From Clytia hemisphaerica (Eukaryota; Cnidaria; Hydrozoa; Leptothecata; Clytiidae), in assembly GCA_902728285.1 (NCBI GenBank), contig CACVBU010000865.1:95865-159864 (forward strand): a stretch of 64,000 bases of DNA, given 5' to 3'. Shown here in pieces: positions 1 through 11,554 of the stretch. Within the stretch, counting starts at the first letter, position 1. Each line of letters opens with the position of its first letter. The notes under the pieces were generated by a model, which ran no database searches, had not been told where the DNA came from, and saw only the letters and a program-made list of their open reading frames with translations. Made by a program: the position numbers and the translations under genes.

Positions 1-491
1 CTTGAAGTTCACTCCTATTTTTGTTATAGCCCCCAGAATGTAGGGCTTGGTTTTATGGCTTTAAATCTAGTAATAGTAAATTGTTGATATTATTTCAATT
101 GGATTAATTATAACAACAAATCTTAGAACTATTTTGTGCCAAAACAATATAATAAAGAGCATTTATTCTGCAGTTATTATAGCAGTTATTCCGAAAATTG
201 GATTTTTTTCGCTTTTTAGACCCCAGAATGTAGGTGAAAAGATTCGGTTGTTGAGAGCGGAATTTCAGAATTCATCGGAAATTATTGTTCTCTAAATGAA
301 ATTCATACTTTAGAAAGATACTCTGACAAAACTTAAACAATATTAATTTTATATCTTGCTACCATAGTATAAGCCGCGGCTTTCTTATAATATGGTGCTA
401 TAAATGAGGAAAGAACGAAAAGAAGAGACAAGAAAATTGTTTTTATTTTGTAGGTCGAAAAATTTGTGTTGAAATATGTGAATAATGTAGT
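1..491. other. Intergenic, no gene seen
   Basis: AT-rich sequence with only short open frames that have no codon structure or family resemblance. The phrase 'ccccagaatgtagg' occurs twice (about 31-44 and 221-234), which suggests old repeat-derived sequence. Confidence 0.5.
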
Positions 492-640
492 AACACCCCT
501 GCCTGATAGCCCCGGTGAAACTTTTTCCCACAGCGGGGACAAAAATTTCTACTAAAGTCCCAATGGGGATAGAAATTCTATTGTTCCAAACTTAGGCAAA
601 TTTTCTGATTGGGCTGGGGTCCCAGCGGGTCTGGAACACT
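492..640. repeat. Short MITE copy, ACACCCC family 2
   Basis: This starts AACACCCCTGCCTGATAG and ends with GCGGGTCTGGAACAC, with G-rich blocks such as 'gcggggac' and 'aatggggatagaaattct' between. Longer copies of the same family lie at 33884-34156 and 42991-43280 and share the block order and the inverted ends (ACACCCCTRYCTCA / GGGTCYGTGAYACAGGGGTGT). This copy has an internal deletion. There is no coding capacity, so it is a non-autonomous DNA element. Confidence 0.6.
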
Positions 641-880
641 TCGCAAAAGCTCAGAATGTCAACATTAATTATCTCTCAGGTAGTACTTTCATGTAATGAA
701 AGTACAAAGCAAGTTTTATATAATTTGACAGACATTTTTATATTGGGTTATGAAGGACCCCTAATTGTAGGTCAACTAATCCCAAAAGGTAGGTCAAAGT
801 TTTCGTCAAAATATCTAACTTATCAAAAGTTTAGTGACATAACTATTCGAAGATTTCATGTTGAGTGATTTTTCAAGCTA

Positions 881-1225
881 CGCGGTGCGCTTAATAACTC
901 CTTGTGGTATAAGAAAGGGAATTTCCAAAAAGGGGAATTTCCTTATATTCATTAATTTGCTAGGGATAAGAAAAATACAAACTGAGTTTTAAATGGGTAA
1001 TCAGATCAAAGTAAATAACTCCGGAAAATTCTTTTTGATGATAATAAAACAATAGAGAGTCAGAGAGACAGTCAAGATAAGAATGCTACCGGGAGACCAT
1101 TTAAGCGGAACTAAAAAACTGAAAAAACGCGCGTAAAAATTATGAGAAGTTTGCCCAACTTCCTTATGCGTGAAGCTATGAATGCCATCCTCGGTCGTTT
1201 GGGCTCCTTGTGGTGGCAATTACTC
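881..1225 (+). repeat. Dispersed repeat, inverted copy at 48694-48950
   Basis: The segments 'gcgcttaataactccttgtg', 'ggtataagaaagggaatttcc', 'ctagggataagaaaa', 'gcgtgaagctatgaatgcca' and 'tcctcggtcg' reappear reverse-complemented and in reverse order around 48694-48950. The two loci are therefore copies of one unclassified interspersed element. No ORF is shared. Confidence 0.55.
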
Positions 1226-4200
1226 AATTTCAGATAATAGAAGAGTCAAATAAGTAAAATTTACGTAAAAAATAACTTACTTTTGTCCTATAATGAGAAC
1301 AGTATTAGAATACCTTGAGGCTCAAAAAGTACAAAAAATAAGGACAGCTCATTCAGAGCAAAAACTAACTGGTTTCTTATTTCAGTTGGCCTGTACTGTA
1401 AATTTTGGGACTGAATTTTCAAACAGGATTCTTTGAATAAAAAGAACCTGGCTCTGAGACAATATAACTTTCAATCTTTAGTGGCCTATTCAGCATTTGA
1501 CTAGTAATGAATGGGATGAGCTGCAGTTTTTATAAGATACTTCACAAATTGGTGTTTGAAGTAATAGAGATGACGCGTTCTTTAGAAAAAGTAACAAAAT
1601 TGTTTCATCGCGGAGAATGCAGCTTGAATTTCTTGACATTTCGAGAAGAAGTCATTGCGATGCTATTTCGCGCGCATTCGAATCTACGCCAATCAAAACG
1701 TTCGAATTCTAAAAAGACATTCGAATGTCAAAATGTGGAAATGTCAACAAAACGTTGCAATCTACATTTGAGTTTTGAAGTTCGAAGAGATCACATCATT
1801 CAAAGAAGCCTTTGATTTTATATTTCTCTTAATTTTATATTGGAAAATTGAACTAAATTCTGTTTAGAGATTGATTTTATGTGATGTTAGGTGTACATAG
1901 AAAAAATGGATATTTTTCTATGGGATGTAACTTCAGTTTTCACTGCATCTTTTTCGTCCTTCTGAATTTCGATTTTGAAGGAAACTTTTATAACTTTTAA
2001 CTTTGATCAAAAAAGTGGCAAGACGAAAGATTGGATACCATGGATTTCAAAGGAAAGTGAGTGTTTGTTTGAGAGTTTGAGAAATGCCAGAATTAGTCTA
2101 GGTAGGAGGTAAAAAGTTGTTTTTTTGTGCAAGATATCATTTAGATTTTCTCCCGATTTTCTGCACTTTTCGGACCTTTCGCACAAGAGTTTTTTTCTTT
2201 TTGGTAAATCTCTTTTCCTGCTAATACAAAAACAGCATACATGAGTTATTTTTAAAATAAGCCAGTATTATTTTAATTTATTTTCTTTTTATCATTTACT
2301 TTTCATTAAAAATGTTCAATTTTTTTCTGCTTATTGCTAAAGTAATTCCTAATGTGCAATTTCAAACTTGACGTTAATTCTTTAGAATAAGGAGGTACTC
2401 AAAACTTCAAGACAAAAAAGCATAGATGAAATGAATTACAACCTATAGACATCAATACATAATTTTTTGGCATTTTTCATCCTCTTTGACATGATTTAGT
2501 TGTATAATTCATTTCTGGTTCCAGTATTTTTTACTGGACTTTTCTATTGGCAAGGTCAATTTTTTTGAGCTAAAATCTTTTTTTGTCTTTTCGACAGGAG
2601 GAATCTTTGAGCCTAGCTGGCATAGTGAAAATCCTTTACAACCTATCAATATTTATACATCGTTGGAAAGAGCTAGAACTGATCTTTCTTTCTATATATT
2701 TGTATAATTAAAAGGCAGATTTCTCCTACGTCTCTTTAAACCCTGAAAGTTTGTCAATTTTCGTTAAACATGGGAAAAAACATGTCTTTTTACAGAATAC
2801 TGAATCTTTTTATCAAGAATCAACTCACAGACAAATTTAGTATTACCAGAGAGAAGAAAGATCAGACAGTTCAAATATACAAAATTTAGCATGTAAAACT
2901 TTCAAAAATCTCTAAATAATTTGAGCAACATGTGATGAAAACAGCTAAAAAATTCAAAATTCTCTTTTATTGACGTCAAAAAAGTGACGTCAAACCCCCG
3001 GATTTGATAAACGTCAAAACGTTCGACTTGCATTCTCCGCGATGTTTACTACATGTTAACGACCAACCAAATCAAATAAGAGCATGTAAAAACTCCAGCT
3101 TGTCCCTAATGAATTTATAAAAACAAATGCTTTTGACAACGGTATCGAAAAAATATTCATTGCATTAGTAACTTCAATTTAATTTCAATGCTAAAAATCG
3201 TTGCACTCACGCAAAGACTCAGAAAAGTCGTTCTAATGTTTCGACGGGAATTTGCTTGTTTAAAAAAGCCGTGATTCAAGAAAATGTTTTCCTTGTAGAT
3301 TCATTTCTTAAAAGAAATACTTTCTGGCTTTTTTCAAAAATAACTTGCGTTTTTATTATTGTATTTAACAAAATGATTCTGTATAATATTACAACCTTTC
3401 CTAGAATAAAAACTAAACGTATTGATATCCAAACGACTAAGGAACAGTATTAGAAAATGTTTGGACATTGAATACTATCGGGACGTGTGTTTCTCTCGTG
3501 CCTAACATAGTTATCGCCTTCATCTATCTTTATCTACCTCAAATGATGGAGTCTGTTAGATTGCGCGCGCTGCGCGCCTTAATCTTTTTTGCGCGTTTCT
3601 GATTTAATAAGTGTCTTGAAAAGTTTCTAAATGCTTGTATAATTTGTTGCAAACCCGTTGCAAATGCATAGAACCAGACACAATGCTTTTTCTTGGTTAT
3701 TTGAATGGAACAAAATTCGACATATTTTTTGGGATAAATTTTAGACTTTTCTCCAAATTATTGGAAATAATGTGCTAAATTTTCATTTAAAAAATTTAAA
3801 CGAAATTACAATGATAGTTGGGTATGCAAGAGCAGGAGGGCGAAGCCTTCCTGCCAGCCCCATTTTCGATTTGAAATCTTCATTTTTAGCCTAAAGTTGA
3901 TGGAAATGAAATGCACTTTCAAAATCAACACAAAAAAGTTGCAAATGTGGTCTTTTTGGAGAGATTTTGGCCATTGAAGTAAAAAAAATGCCAAAGTTTT
4001 CCAGAAACTCAGATTTTTGAGATTCGACCGTTTTTTAGCCATATTTGGTCAATGAGTGAACGAAAATCCAAAGAATTTGCCTCAGGTATACTAGATTCTG
4101 TCCTCTAGCAAATAGAATTGAAAAAGAAGTGATTTGAAGCCACACCACTGGGAAAATTGCCGTCAGGTCTCAAAAAAAAAGAAGACTCTCAGCTATCCAA

Positions 4201-4361
4201 CGAGCTATAAACCAACCTCTGATTCCATCTGGTTCAGGAAATAATGACGTTTAAAGTTTGACCTTGCTCATTTTACCCAAAAAAAAAACAAAAAAGGGCC
4301 CTGGCGCACAAAGGGTTAAATGTTTTCAATTATTTAACTTCTGGCGTGTTTATAGATAATG
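1226..4361. other. Intergenic, no supported gene
   Basis: The open frames at 1507-1815 and 3256-3453 have no recognisable domain or splice context. A roughly 20-bp inverted pair with the core 'catcgcggagaatgca' lies at about 1606 and 3030, so part of the stretch may be an old TIR element. Two TGACGTCA-like octamers lie near 2974-2995. Nothing else could be assigned. Confidence 0.4.
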
Positions 4362-5240
4362 CAGTGCCGTAGCAACAACTGGGGGGGGGGGCAAGGGGGG
4401 CTATGCCCCCCAATAATTTTGGTTATTTTGCAAAATGCAAAGTTTTTCTTGTTTTTTCTTGAAAGCATTTTGTTTTAAGTGCGTTTTCAAGCAATCTATT
4501 ATTATTATACAGAATGCAGTTTCAGGCCCGTTCAGGTCCTCTCTAAACCGATTTTGTTTTACAAAATATCTTTTTTAAATATAGTCCTCCTTGAGGACTT
4601 CCTCGCACTCTCCATTTGTAATCGCTCTGCGGCATTGCTCGATTTCTCTCGTTTGCTTTACTTCTCCATTCTTTTACTTGGTCTCTTTCCATTATTGTTA
4701 AATCGTCTGTGATGCTCATACTGGCGTACTTATCGTACTTCTCTTAAGTTTCTGATAAATTTGTATTTTACATGCCCGTCATTAAATACAACTTTGATTG
4801 GTCGTGTACGATTTGATTCTTCACCAATACGGGAGACGTAAGTTGGCTCTGTGTTTATTTTAACGTCGTTTAGGAGTTCGTTTACGAAATCATTGTCATC
4901 TCTATTACCATTCTCTTCCACTCCATGGATGATTATGTTAGCTTCCCTTGATTGCTTTCTCTGTTCTTCCATTTGTTCTTCAACTTTTTCGCTGCGAAGT
5001 ATTTGTTTCATGCTGGATATATTTAACTCGTCGCCGGTTTTCGTGATTTCGGCAAAACTTTCCTTTGAATGTGTTTTCGTTTTGTTATCTATAGCATTCA
5101 TTTCCTCTTCGATTTTAGTTGTCAGTTTAGTTTCCAGCGCTCTAATCTAGAGCTTAAATTTTCAAAATTCCCCCCCTCGGGCCATTTTGTCACGAAACTT
5201 TAGCCCCCCCCTCAATAAGAAAATACTTCCTACGGTACTG
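4362..5240. mobile_element. CAGTG-ended DNA element, non-autonomous or composite
   Basis: The left end reads CAGTGCCGTAGCAAC followed by a G run, and the right end reads TTCCTACGGTACTG after 'ttagccccccc'. These are near-inverted repeats. A shorter relative at 48380-48620 has the same internal blocks ('tgcaaaatgcaaagtttttc', 'tttcaagcaatct', 'cccccctcgggcca', 'gtcac..aaactt'), and a right-end fragment lies at 5821-5880. CAGNG ends suggest a hAT- or P-like origin, but no transposase is present. A non-LTR ORF1 fragment sits inside. Confidence 0.55.
4730..5101 (-). pseudogene. Non-LTR retrotransposon ORF1 fragment (RRM-like)
   Basis: The 123-residue frame has an acidic, helical N-terminal part (about residues 25-50, EKVEEQMEEQRKQSREANII) leading into NIIIHGVEENGNRDD, then VSRIGEESNRTRPIKVVF and KYKFIRNLREVR. 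This is the pattern of the RRM-like domain of CR1/L2/jockey-type ORF1 proteins, whose role is nucleic-acid binding in the retrotransposon RNP. The frame ends abruptly just after this domain and no ORF2 follows, so it is a truncated copy. It lies inside the CAGTG-ended element. The assignment rests on motif pattern only. Confidence 0.55.
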
Positions 5241-5267
5241 AAAGTTATTATATATGAATCTTAAATG

Positions 5268-5730
5268 AACAATATTGCATAAGTACGGTCATTCTTTTCA
5301 CTTCCTAAATTACGACTTCAGCATGGAGTCGATCGATGCTCTATGGTATGCCAAGTTCAACCTTAATTGTCAACATCATAATTAGGTTCAGTTTAGGACG
5401 GCAGTTATTTGTTCTCATTAAAAAACAATATTGCATAAGTACGGTCATTCTTTTCACTTCCTAAATTACGACTTCAGCATGGAGTCTTTAAGAGCAATCC
5501 TCTTAAAAATAATAAAAGCTGATCGATGCTCTATGCCAAGTTCAACCTTAATTGTCAACATCTCATTAAAACACAATATTGCATAAGTACGGTCATTCTT
5601 TTCACTTCCTAAATTACGACTTCAGCATGGAGTCTTTAAGAATAATCATCTTAAAAATAATAAAACCTGATCGATGCTCTATGCTAAGTTCAACCTTAAT
5701 TGTCAACATTCAAATTAGGTTCAGTTTAGA
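5268..5730 (+). repeat. Tandem array, about 150-bp unit, three copies
   Basis: The block 'aatattgcataagtacggtc' through 'gacttcagcatggagtc' starts near 5268, 5424 and 5572. Each copy is followed by 'gatcgatgctctatg' and 'ttcaaccttaattgtcaaca'. Unit spacing is about 156 and 148 bp. Some copies carry an extra segment 'tttaagagcaatcctcttaa'. No coding capacity. Confidence 0.75.
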
Positions 5731-5820
5731 ACGAAATTAAGACTAATCTAAATACATAGGCAAGACATTTCATTCTGTGAAGGTATTTAATGTAACTGCA
5801 CACAAATGGCATGGTTGTTC

Positions 5821-5880
5821 CTCGTGGTGTCACTAAACTTCAGCCCCCCCCCCCAATAAGAAAATGCTTCCTACGGCACT
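5821..5880. repeat. Right-end fragment of CAGTG-ended element
   Basis: The sequence 'ggtgtcactaaacttcagcc', a C run, 'aataagaaaatgcttcctac' and terminal GGCACTG match the right ends at 5185-5240 and 48570-48620. Confidence 0.55.
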
Positions 5881-7570
5881 GTAATGGTGCATGTAGTTTT
5901 GCATATCAAAATAGTAAATCAAAGAATAGAATTGAATTTGAAACTTAAGTTAAAGGAAATTATTTCAGGGGGTCCTGAATTCGTTTATCTGAGAAATTGT
6001 GTTATTTTGCACCTTTACGTAATTAAACTTTTCTCAAATTATGAAAAATTGCCGACAAATTATTTTTGTCAACAAACGAATATCTCTCTAAAATATTAAA
6101 ACGTTTCTAGCTCAAAACTAGAAATTTAGTCACCATACACACTTAACTAGTTTTAACGAAGTTAAAGTCATCCAATTTCATGTCGTGGATTGCTTCAAAG
6201 TATAGCTTTAAGGAGTGCATACTTCTTTTAAACTCGCTCCAATTCCTTTTTGACACAAACAGAAAATCAAAAATATTTTTTGTAGCATTTGTATACAGCG
6301 TTTAAAAGCTCTGTCTAGAAGCTTTTCAGGACACACAGAAAATCGAATGCACGCCACTTTTTAGAATGCGCGGGCGCGCAGGGCCTGCAATTTAACAGAC
6401 TCCAAATGATGAACTATTTTTGAAATTTATTCGCTGTGATTAACAAAAAAACGGTTTTCAAGTGAGGACTATCTATAATGGTCTCGTCAAAACAAATGCA
6501 AACAAAACGTTTAGTCACTTAGCTTTCAACACTTTCATTAAGCCTGAGCGAAGAGATTAACTTTAAGAGAAGTTTTTAAGAGATTAAAAATTCAGCTTTT
6601 TGAGTGCCTGATTAGGGGTATAATCAAATGTAAAGTTTTCAAATCACAAAGCTAGAAGATAATAAGAACTTCTATAGAGTTTTCTTTTTTCAGCTAAATT
6701 TTCAACTTTCTTTTTTCAAAGCTTGCAGAGAAATTATCACAATCTTTGATGTTCCGAAAAAGAACATAGACCAAAGAACGCATGAAAAAGTTTGATTGAA
6801 AATGAGCATATAAAATATCAATGTAATTAAACAAAACCAATTTTAGGGTAGCCTAGCAAGTGTCTGCCTTTCCTTAGACAGAGAAACGCGGGAATAGAGC
6901 TTATAAAAAGATAAACTTTGATGGGAGAATGGTTTGCATTCAGGTAACGCATTGAACTCATTGCAAACAGCAAAATACACCGACGTGGTCTACTAGTCTA
7001 ATTTTAGAAAAGGGCTCAGCCAAGATTTCAGACGCATTCATTTTGAGCGGGTGGGTGAAACAATATTAAACCTTTATTTAACCCCAATAACTCCAAGCTT
7101 TGTCGAGTTTTGTGGCCTAGAGTGAGTAATCTACATTTTAGAATTTCGAGATTTACTTTGACAGCGGTTTTAGCTCGGATTTACGTCATGTTTCACAATA
7201 AAACTCATAAAAGCTGATCTAGACAACAACAGGTGAACCTAAAAATAAGATTTCATTAAAAGTCAAAAGTTTCAAATCGTTTTAAAATTTTTCTATGAGA
7301 TATACACTATAGAATAGCACCATAGATTTCAACCCCCCCCCTGGGCTAAAAAAGGTTAAAAGTAATTAAGAATACGACAGTTATAATATTTGTGTACAGA
7401 GTGTAATATATAGACATAATTTCGAAAAATTAGAATGTGCAGAAGCAACAACATTCAGCATACAAATGATGATGTGAAATATTCGTCATCGTGGTATAGG
7501 CTATAGATATCCCTGATGAATAGTTAAATTAAGTGTGTATTAGTCGTCTTAACGATCAAAATTGTTATCA
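5881..7570. other. Intergenic, no gene seen
   Basis: AT-rich sequence without a convincing ORF, RNA gene or intact element. A short GC-rich patch near 6365-6390 ('gcgcgggcgcgcagggcc') resembles the low-complexity 'gcgcgcgctgcgcgcc' near 3565. Both may be remnants of one repeat. Confidence 0.4.
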
Positions 7571-7576
7571 ATTTAT
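7571..7576 (-). promoter_or_regulatory. Possible polyadenylation signal AATAAA
   Basis: AATAAA on the minus strand about 50 bp past the stop of the DuOB-like gene, a normal distance for a 3' UTR signal. Confidence 0.4.
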
Positions 7577-7625
7577 TAAGTATTACAAGAACTGTTTAAA
7601 AGATTCTCCACAAATTTAGTTTTTT

Positions 7626-8651
7626 TTATGTCCTAAAGTATAGACCTAGAGCAAGCGCATAACACCGCTTTCTAGGCCAATTCTCTCTTCCTTTTCTAAA
7701 CCCTCTACCTAGACCAATCAAAACCAACACTTCAATTTCATGATTACGAGTAAGTACTTCGTCTTCAATATAGTCGGAAGAGGTCCATGACAATATGAAA
7801 TCTTGGACATCAGTTTGAATTCTTAGCTTTGTATCCGAGGAAATGAATTGCAAATCACGACCATAACACTTAAATACTTCGAAGGACGGGCATACAGTAC
7901 CTTCTTCGACCCAAACTTTTCTTGTCGATTGTGTGACTTCTGCTAGTCCTCCGAATAACAATTGAAGATCGTTTTTCGAATACGGTTCCAATGTCCCAAA
8001 CAAATTTATATTAGCACGGCTGTAATCTTCTTCTGGACTGTTTTTGACAGTTAAATCTTCGTTTTGATGGGGGAACTTTGTAATACGTTCCACATCAACA
8101 TTTAAGGTAAAATCATAATACTGTCCAATCACAAATTCATCTTCCCAACAGCATTTCTTTGGGCTTTGTCGATAGATAGGTCTGAAAAACTCTCCGTTTT
8201 CGTTATCGAGTCCTATGTAACAGAACCCTTTATTCATACGAGTTTTAGCAATAATTAACAAATTGATATTGTCATCGTTTGAATTTCTTTCTTGACTTAT
8301 TCCTTTACTTGTAATTATTTTAAAGTCGCTGAATCCATCAAACCTTTTGCTTTGGCTATGATTCTCTTCGTCTAGACTACACAGATTAACTGGACGAATC
8401 CAATCATCGACACCTGTACCTTCGACTTGAAAGTGTAATTGTAACATTTCTTCATCACAGTTCTCACAAGATCCTGGATAATCCTCGTCTGTTAGAGAAT
8501 GGACTCCTTCCCAATAAAATCCTTTAATATTCGTATTTAACTGTTCCAACATTATGCTATTAGTATCATCACCCTCATCTAGGTGGTTTTGTAAGTCTGA
8601 TAGTGATAAGAAACTTGTCGAATCACAATTGGTACATTTGATTAATGCCAT
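7626..8651 (-). CDS. DuOB-like (dual OB-fold) protein with N-terminal zinc ribbon
   Basis: Single-exon frame of 341 residues from the first ATG (MALIKCTNCD); it stays open 10 codons upstream to a TTG, which I do not take as the start. Two CxxC pairs (CTNC near residue 6 and CENC near residue 62) could form a zinc ribbon. From about residue 130 the pattern LLIIAKTRMNKGFCYIGLDN, FFRPIYR, GQYYDFTLNVDVERITKFPHQNED and the C-terminal IEVLVLIGLGRGF...RCYALALGLYF fits the dual OB-containing (DuOB) domain, known mainly from prokaryotic proteins of poorly defined, probably nucleic-acid-related function. The family call comes from motif memory and is not verified. The ending CYALALGLY matches the expected end of the second OB barrel, so the frame looks complete. 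An AG acceptor-like site lies just upstream ('tcattctag'), so a 5' UTR intron is possible. Possible horizontal origin is inference. Confidence 0.68.
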   Translation of the reverse strand: MALIKCTNCDSTSFLSLSDLQNHLDEGDDTNSIMLEQLNTNIKGFYWEGVHSLTDEDYPGSCENCDEEMLQLHFQVEGTGVDDWIRPVNLCSLDEENHSQSKRFDGFSDFKIITSKGISQERNSNDDNINLLIIAKTRMNKGFCYIGLDNENGEFFRPIYRQSPKKCCWEDEFVIGQYYDFTLNVDVERITKFPHQNEDLTVKNSPEEDYSRANINLFGTLEPYSKNDLQLLFGGLAEVTQSTRKVWVEEGTVCPSFEVFKCYGRDLQFISSDTKLRIQTDVQDFILSWTSSDYIEDEVLTRNHEIEVLVLIGLGRGFRKGRENWPRKRCYALALGLYFRT

Positions 8652-8681
8652 ATTGCTTTTGTAGAATCTAGAATGAATCAA

Positions 8682-9700
8682 AATTATTCAATTAAAATTA
8701 ATAATATTGAAAAAAATTTAAAAAATCTCAAGAAATGAACAACTTATTCGATAAAATACAAAGCTAAAAGCACTTGTATATGATTAAGTTAAAACCTAAA
8801 AGACCGAGTTTCTGGTCCTTTCAAAGTTTGTCCTGAAACGTTTAAAAATCTCCTAAAAGAGACCTTATTCCTGTTGCTCTCTTAAGCCAAATGATTTTTC
8901 ATTCATAAGCTTATTTGCTTATCATTTTAGTCAGAGAAGATTTATTTCGATTCTTTACCTCAGAATTGAGATCTTGAAATAAAGATTCTCTCTAATCCAT
9001 CCTCATATAAACGGCATCTTTCAACAATGCAACAATTGTCGTTAAGCGTATCTAACGTAAAGGATAATTGCTATATCCGATTTATTCGATGAAAAAAATT
9101 CTCTGTAGAACTTTCAAAGTCTTAAGAAAGAACAAAACCAATCCAATATTATATATTAATAAAGTAGGATTATATATAAAGCACGTACTCAGTGCTATAA
9201 TAATAAGTTAGGGTTTAAGGGTAGTTGTTTTTTTTCATAAACACGCGTTCAAGCAAAACTAAATATCATTTTTTCAATTGCAAAACTGAGCTTGATGCCT
9301 ATAAGCGATGCTTAAAAAGGATTCCCTACACCATAAATACTTGTTAATAAAGACCAATGCATCACACATTCTTAACGAGTTTTGATTAAATAAGTTTAAT
9401 TGAATAAGTAAATGTTTAAATCATCAACATATCAACGACTGGACGTCTATCTTCGATTGTCTCTTTGAAGCGAGCTTTGTTGCCGTCTAATGAATTTCAA
9501 ATTTGGTTTAAAAACCCGACACTATTCCGTCACAAAATTATTTTTTTGAATATTACTCGTAACGTAATTCACAAATGAGTTCCTGATATCGACGATGTAA
9601 ATTAGCATAAATTAGATTAAACTTTTTTACTCCTGTTAATTACAAGTCAACTTTTTCCGCATTCTCAGGATCCCGGGGAACTATTTCGGTATCGGGTTTT
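8682..9700. other. Intergenic, no gene seen
   Basis: AT-rich, no ORF of note and no repeat that I could match elsewhere in the window. It could hold the promoter and a 5' UTR exon of the DuOB-like gene. Confidence 0.4.
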
Positions 9701-9711
9701 TAGCTATATAC

Positions 9712-9960
9712 TCAAACCACCGCAGAGAGATCCCCGTCATAGATAAATTTACTTCGGCCTTTGATTTTGCCTTTCAACACATGAACATCTCGACTTTGAA
9801 AACCAACAGGCTCACAAGCAGTTTCGACAACAATATCATCGTAAATTTCAAGCGTTTCACCACGGGTCGTTCCAAGAACAGCGTCAACTTCCTTACAAAT
9901 CTCATACATAATATTGTAGATCGCAGGATCAATCTGCTCGGCAATGACAGAGGAATACTA
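9712..9960 (-). pseudogene. Coding-like fragment of unknown family
   Basis: The minus-strand frame reads YSSVIAEQIDPAIYNIMYEI..., continues through CKEVDAVLGTTRGETLEIYDD and ends KGRSKFIYDGDLSAVV before a stop. Residue composition and third-position variation look like real coding sequence. A splice acceptor (GGTTGTAG) sits directly before YSSV, so this may be a terminal exon. I do not recognise the family, and no upstream exon could be joined with confidence. Confidence 0.35.
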
Positions 9961-10027
9961 CAACCACGACAAGTTAAGGAAGAAAGGAAGAAATTTTTGG
10001 CGGAAAGAAAATTACTCAGCCCCTACC

Positions 10028-10313
10028 ATGGGCGACGTCGTCACCACAGCAACTTCACCAACTGTCGTATTCCCTAACGGATTCCAAAATTTCAAAATGG
10101 TACGCCTCAAATTGGTAGTCCTTTTTTACAACCGAGTACAAGCAACAATCAAGCAAACGTTCTTCCACCAGTCCCAGCCAGGATTATCACACAGATCTGC
10201 AATGGCGAGTTTTTGAATTTTGAAAATTTGCTCCCTTCTAACCTTGGCAGGCCTGCAGCCTCAACAGTTTCCTCACCAACAGTAATGACGTCATCATTTT
10301 TCAAAATATTTTT
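10028..10313 (+). pseudogene. Gag/ORF1-like retroelement fragment, frameshifted
   Basis: ATG at 10028 opens MGDVVTTATSPTVVFPNGF. After a frameshift near 10095 the reading continues NGTPQIGSPFLQPS..., LPPVPARIITQICNGEF and LNFENLLPSNLGRP. The PVPxxIxxxIxxGEFxxxxxLLP pattern resembles ORF1/gag-like proteins of some invertebrate retroelements. Sequence after about 10313 no longer reads as protein, so the copy is truncated. The family call is from memory and weak. Confidence 0.4.
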
Positions 10314-10439
10314 TTGATTTTTCAAATTTTCTTCGAGATATACACAAAAAAACTCCGCAGCGTGGTAGATTCTACCCCCTGGGGCTAATAGGGTTAAAAG
10401 ATATTTGTGTATGATGCTATTATATTTTTGTCATCTCTT

Positions 10440-10750
10440 GGGTGATCAGTTTAAAGTGAAAAAAAAATCTTTTTGAGCATATTCATGAACTTTGTTTGTG
10501 AAATACAATGTTTTGCATGCTTCTTTTCCCAAAAAGTTTTGTATTTGAATTTGCTTTGAGAGAACTTGATAATCTTCCGACCTAAAAGTTGTCGGCCATG
10601 ACACTCTTCCCTGTCGAACTTGCATTCGGACCCGTTCTTCTTAAATAAAATTCTACGCCGTCCGTGCATATATGTGCAACCATATTCTTCAAATTGTATA
10701 TTTTTGAATTGAATTCTTTTTCACAAAACATACAAATTAGGTTTTGTAAT
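10440..10750 (-). pseudogene. Possible degenerate zinc-finger fragment
   Basis: One frame reads LICMFCEKEFNSKIYNLKNM followed by VAHIC (C-x2-C ... H-x2-C spacing). After a frame change it continues as ECKFDREECHGRQLLGRKII and FWEKKHAKHC. These look like decayed C2H2/C2HC fingers of a gene or transposon. No start, stop or splice structure could be established. Confidence 0.25.
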
Positions 10751-11554
10751 GAACGTTATTTTATCCTCGCTTTTCAAAAGAAATAACCCTGTTAAAAGGA
10801 ATACAAGTAGCCTAACGGCATCAAGGCCCAGCTATCTAGATGGATTGTTCATAACAGATGTCTCGCAATTATTTTGTATTTCACTAAACAATCCTCTTTA
10901 TCTAATTAGGTGACTTTTTTGTTACATACAACGTGGTGGGAAGTAATGTTCGCTTTCTGTATCATTTTATTATTGTTAAGATCCCGTCAGATACAGGAAA
11001 CCCCAGTCTCCTATCTCGCCTAGCCCCTACTCCCTTTGATGGTGATTCCCTATCGAGGTATTACCGTATTGCGGTTTCTCGCAGTCTTCGAGTCCAACTT
11101 TTTGTCACGGCCGGAATATAAAAAGATTTTTATTCCATTTTAAAACAGTAAATTTTTATTTGGATAGACAAAACATTTATATGTTATTTTACTTGTACCA
11201 TCTTTATATGGTGATGAAAGAGGTTAATAAAATTCTTCAATTCACCAAAATTAGTTCCCAAGGTATTCAAAAAATTTTTTTTTTTTTAATTTCCAGGTCG
11301 GTGAAGTTTTCAAGTGGATGCCCATTGTTTTAAACGAAATATATTCACTGAATGTTATTCTCTTTATTTTACCTACTGTGTTATTTTTTGGTAGTTTTGT
11401 CTCCAAACCGAGTTTCAATTGCTACTGAAATAACTTTCGTAAAAGCTTGTAATTTTACACTTTATGTTTTTTTATAGGCATACTTTAAAAGTCAGACCCG
11501 GACCTTGGACCCTGACCCCGGACCTCTAATCGGACCCATATCTATAAAAGTCGG
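10751..11554. other. Intergenic, no gene seen
   Basis: Only short frames and homopolymer tracts (A/T runs near 11275-11287). A 'cggacccggaccttggaccc'-type direct repeat lies near 11496-11540. Confidence 0.4.

Noticed and set aside
1507-1815. 102-residue ORF on the plus strand
   Set aside because: No domain, no splice context, and it overlaps one arm of an inverted repeat.
3806-4042. 78-residue ORF on the minus strand
   Set aside because: Lys/Phe/Leu-rich, as expected from AT-rich non-coding DNA.
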